Assembly: GCA_012510305.1 (NCBI GenBank)
Contig: JAAZIE010000394.1
Location: 1-5,116, forward strand
DNA: 5,116 nucleotides
Reading direction: 5' to 3'
Source of the DNA: Bacillota bacterium
GTDB taxonomy: Bacteria > Bacillota > Dethiobacteria > DTU022
Below, piece after piece: positions 4,998 through 5,116 of this stretch. The position numbers and the translations under genes were made by a program. Below the pieces are notes generated by a model. It ran no database searches and was not told the origin of the DNA. It saw nothing but the letters and a program-made list of their open reading frames with translations. Each line of letters opens with the position of its first letter. Positions within the stretch are counted from its first letter, which is position 1.

Positions 4998-5116
4998 TCT
5001 GCTGTGAATTTATTTGGATTGCACCGGGGCCATAGCTCGGCGGTGGCACGCCCGTTGATCGGGGCGGCCGTCCGCCTTGAAAGATGCTCAGCTGCCGGCG
5101 GCAATTTGAGCCCGCC
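4998..5116. other. GC-rich, foldable edge region without a convincing gene
   Basis: No ribosome site plus start codon is seen on either strand. Two minus-strand frames are open from the edge, one reaching to about 4960 and one to a TAG inside the 4971 hairpin, but neither translation resembles a known family. Two hairpins can form: GGCGG (5063-5067) with CCGCC (5072-5076), and GCTCA (5086-5090) with TGAGC (5107-5111) enclosing TGCC/GGCA. The operon promoter should lie here, yet no good -35/-10 pair is visible on the minus strand; TAAATT near 5010 is the best weak -10. The end of another gene or a structured leader cut by the window edge is possible. Confidence 0.4.
5044..5059 (+). promoter_or_regulatory. 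Candidate sigma-54-type promoter sequence pointing right
   Basis: TGGCACG (5044-5050), four bases, then TTGAT (5055-5059) matches the TGGCACG-N4-TTGCW consensus except that the -12 GC is GA, a position that normally matters. If active it would transcribe out of the window to the right. No gene is visible to which it can be tied, so this may be chance in GC-rich sequence. Confidence 0.25.

Noticed and set aside
5040..5116. T-box riboswitch at the right edge
   Set aside because: GGTGGCACG only partly matches the T-box core, and no stem I, specifier loop or U-tract terminator is visible within the window.

Overview
The window is an ordinary-looking chromosomal segment, most likely from an anaerobic low-to-mid-GC Firmicute (Clostridia). 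Several things point there: strong purine-rich Shine-Dalgarno sites, a consensus sigma-A promoter, rho-independent terminators, and a mix of a fatty-acyl-CoA oxidation enzyme, a DUF819 membrane protein and a bacterial sphingosine-1-phosphate-lyase-like PLP enzyme. The species is not resolved, and the lineage call is inference from gene content and signals. No rRNA, tRNA, CRISPR array, transposase or phage gene is visible.

Left part (1-660). The last 25 codons of a plus-strand gene enter from the left and end at 79, followed at once by a strong 10-bp hairpin. Next come a short palindromic element (147-172) and a terminator-like hairpin (215-241). A small minus-strand cysteine-rich protein with two zinc-ribbon-like clusters lies at 277-474. 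A hairpin with a U-rich tail at 612-658 ends the next minus-strand gene.

Centre (685-2351). A minus-strand 3-hydroxyacyl-CoA dehydrogenase with a duplicated C-terminal domain is driven by a consensus promoter (TTGACA, 18-bp spacer, TATAAT) at 1927-1956. Its leader is about 80 nt. Divergent from it, across an AT-rich spacer, is a 79-residue TM2-domain membrane protein on the plus strand with its own plausible promoter.

Right part (2356-4997). Two minus-strand genes form a likely operon. A DUF819 family polytopic membrane protein is transcribed first, and 30 bp later comes a PLP-dependent lyase/decarboxylase of the sphingosine-1-phosphate lyase group. The operon ends in a clear poly-U terminator just behind the convergent TM2 gene. 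The pairing suggests a transporter or exchanger feeding a PLP enzyme. The substrate is unknown, and a phosphate-site histidine of the classical lyases appears to be replaced by asparagine. A 12-bp perfect hairpin abuts the Shine-Dalgarno site of the transporter gene, and part of its sequence recurs in the leader of the dehydrogenase gene.

Right edge (4998-5116). There is no convincing gene. The DNA is GC-rich and foldable and contains a plus-strand sigma-54-like sequence that points out of the window.
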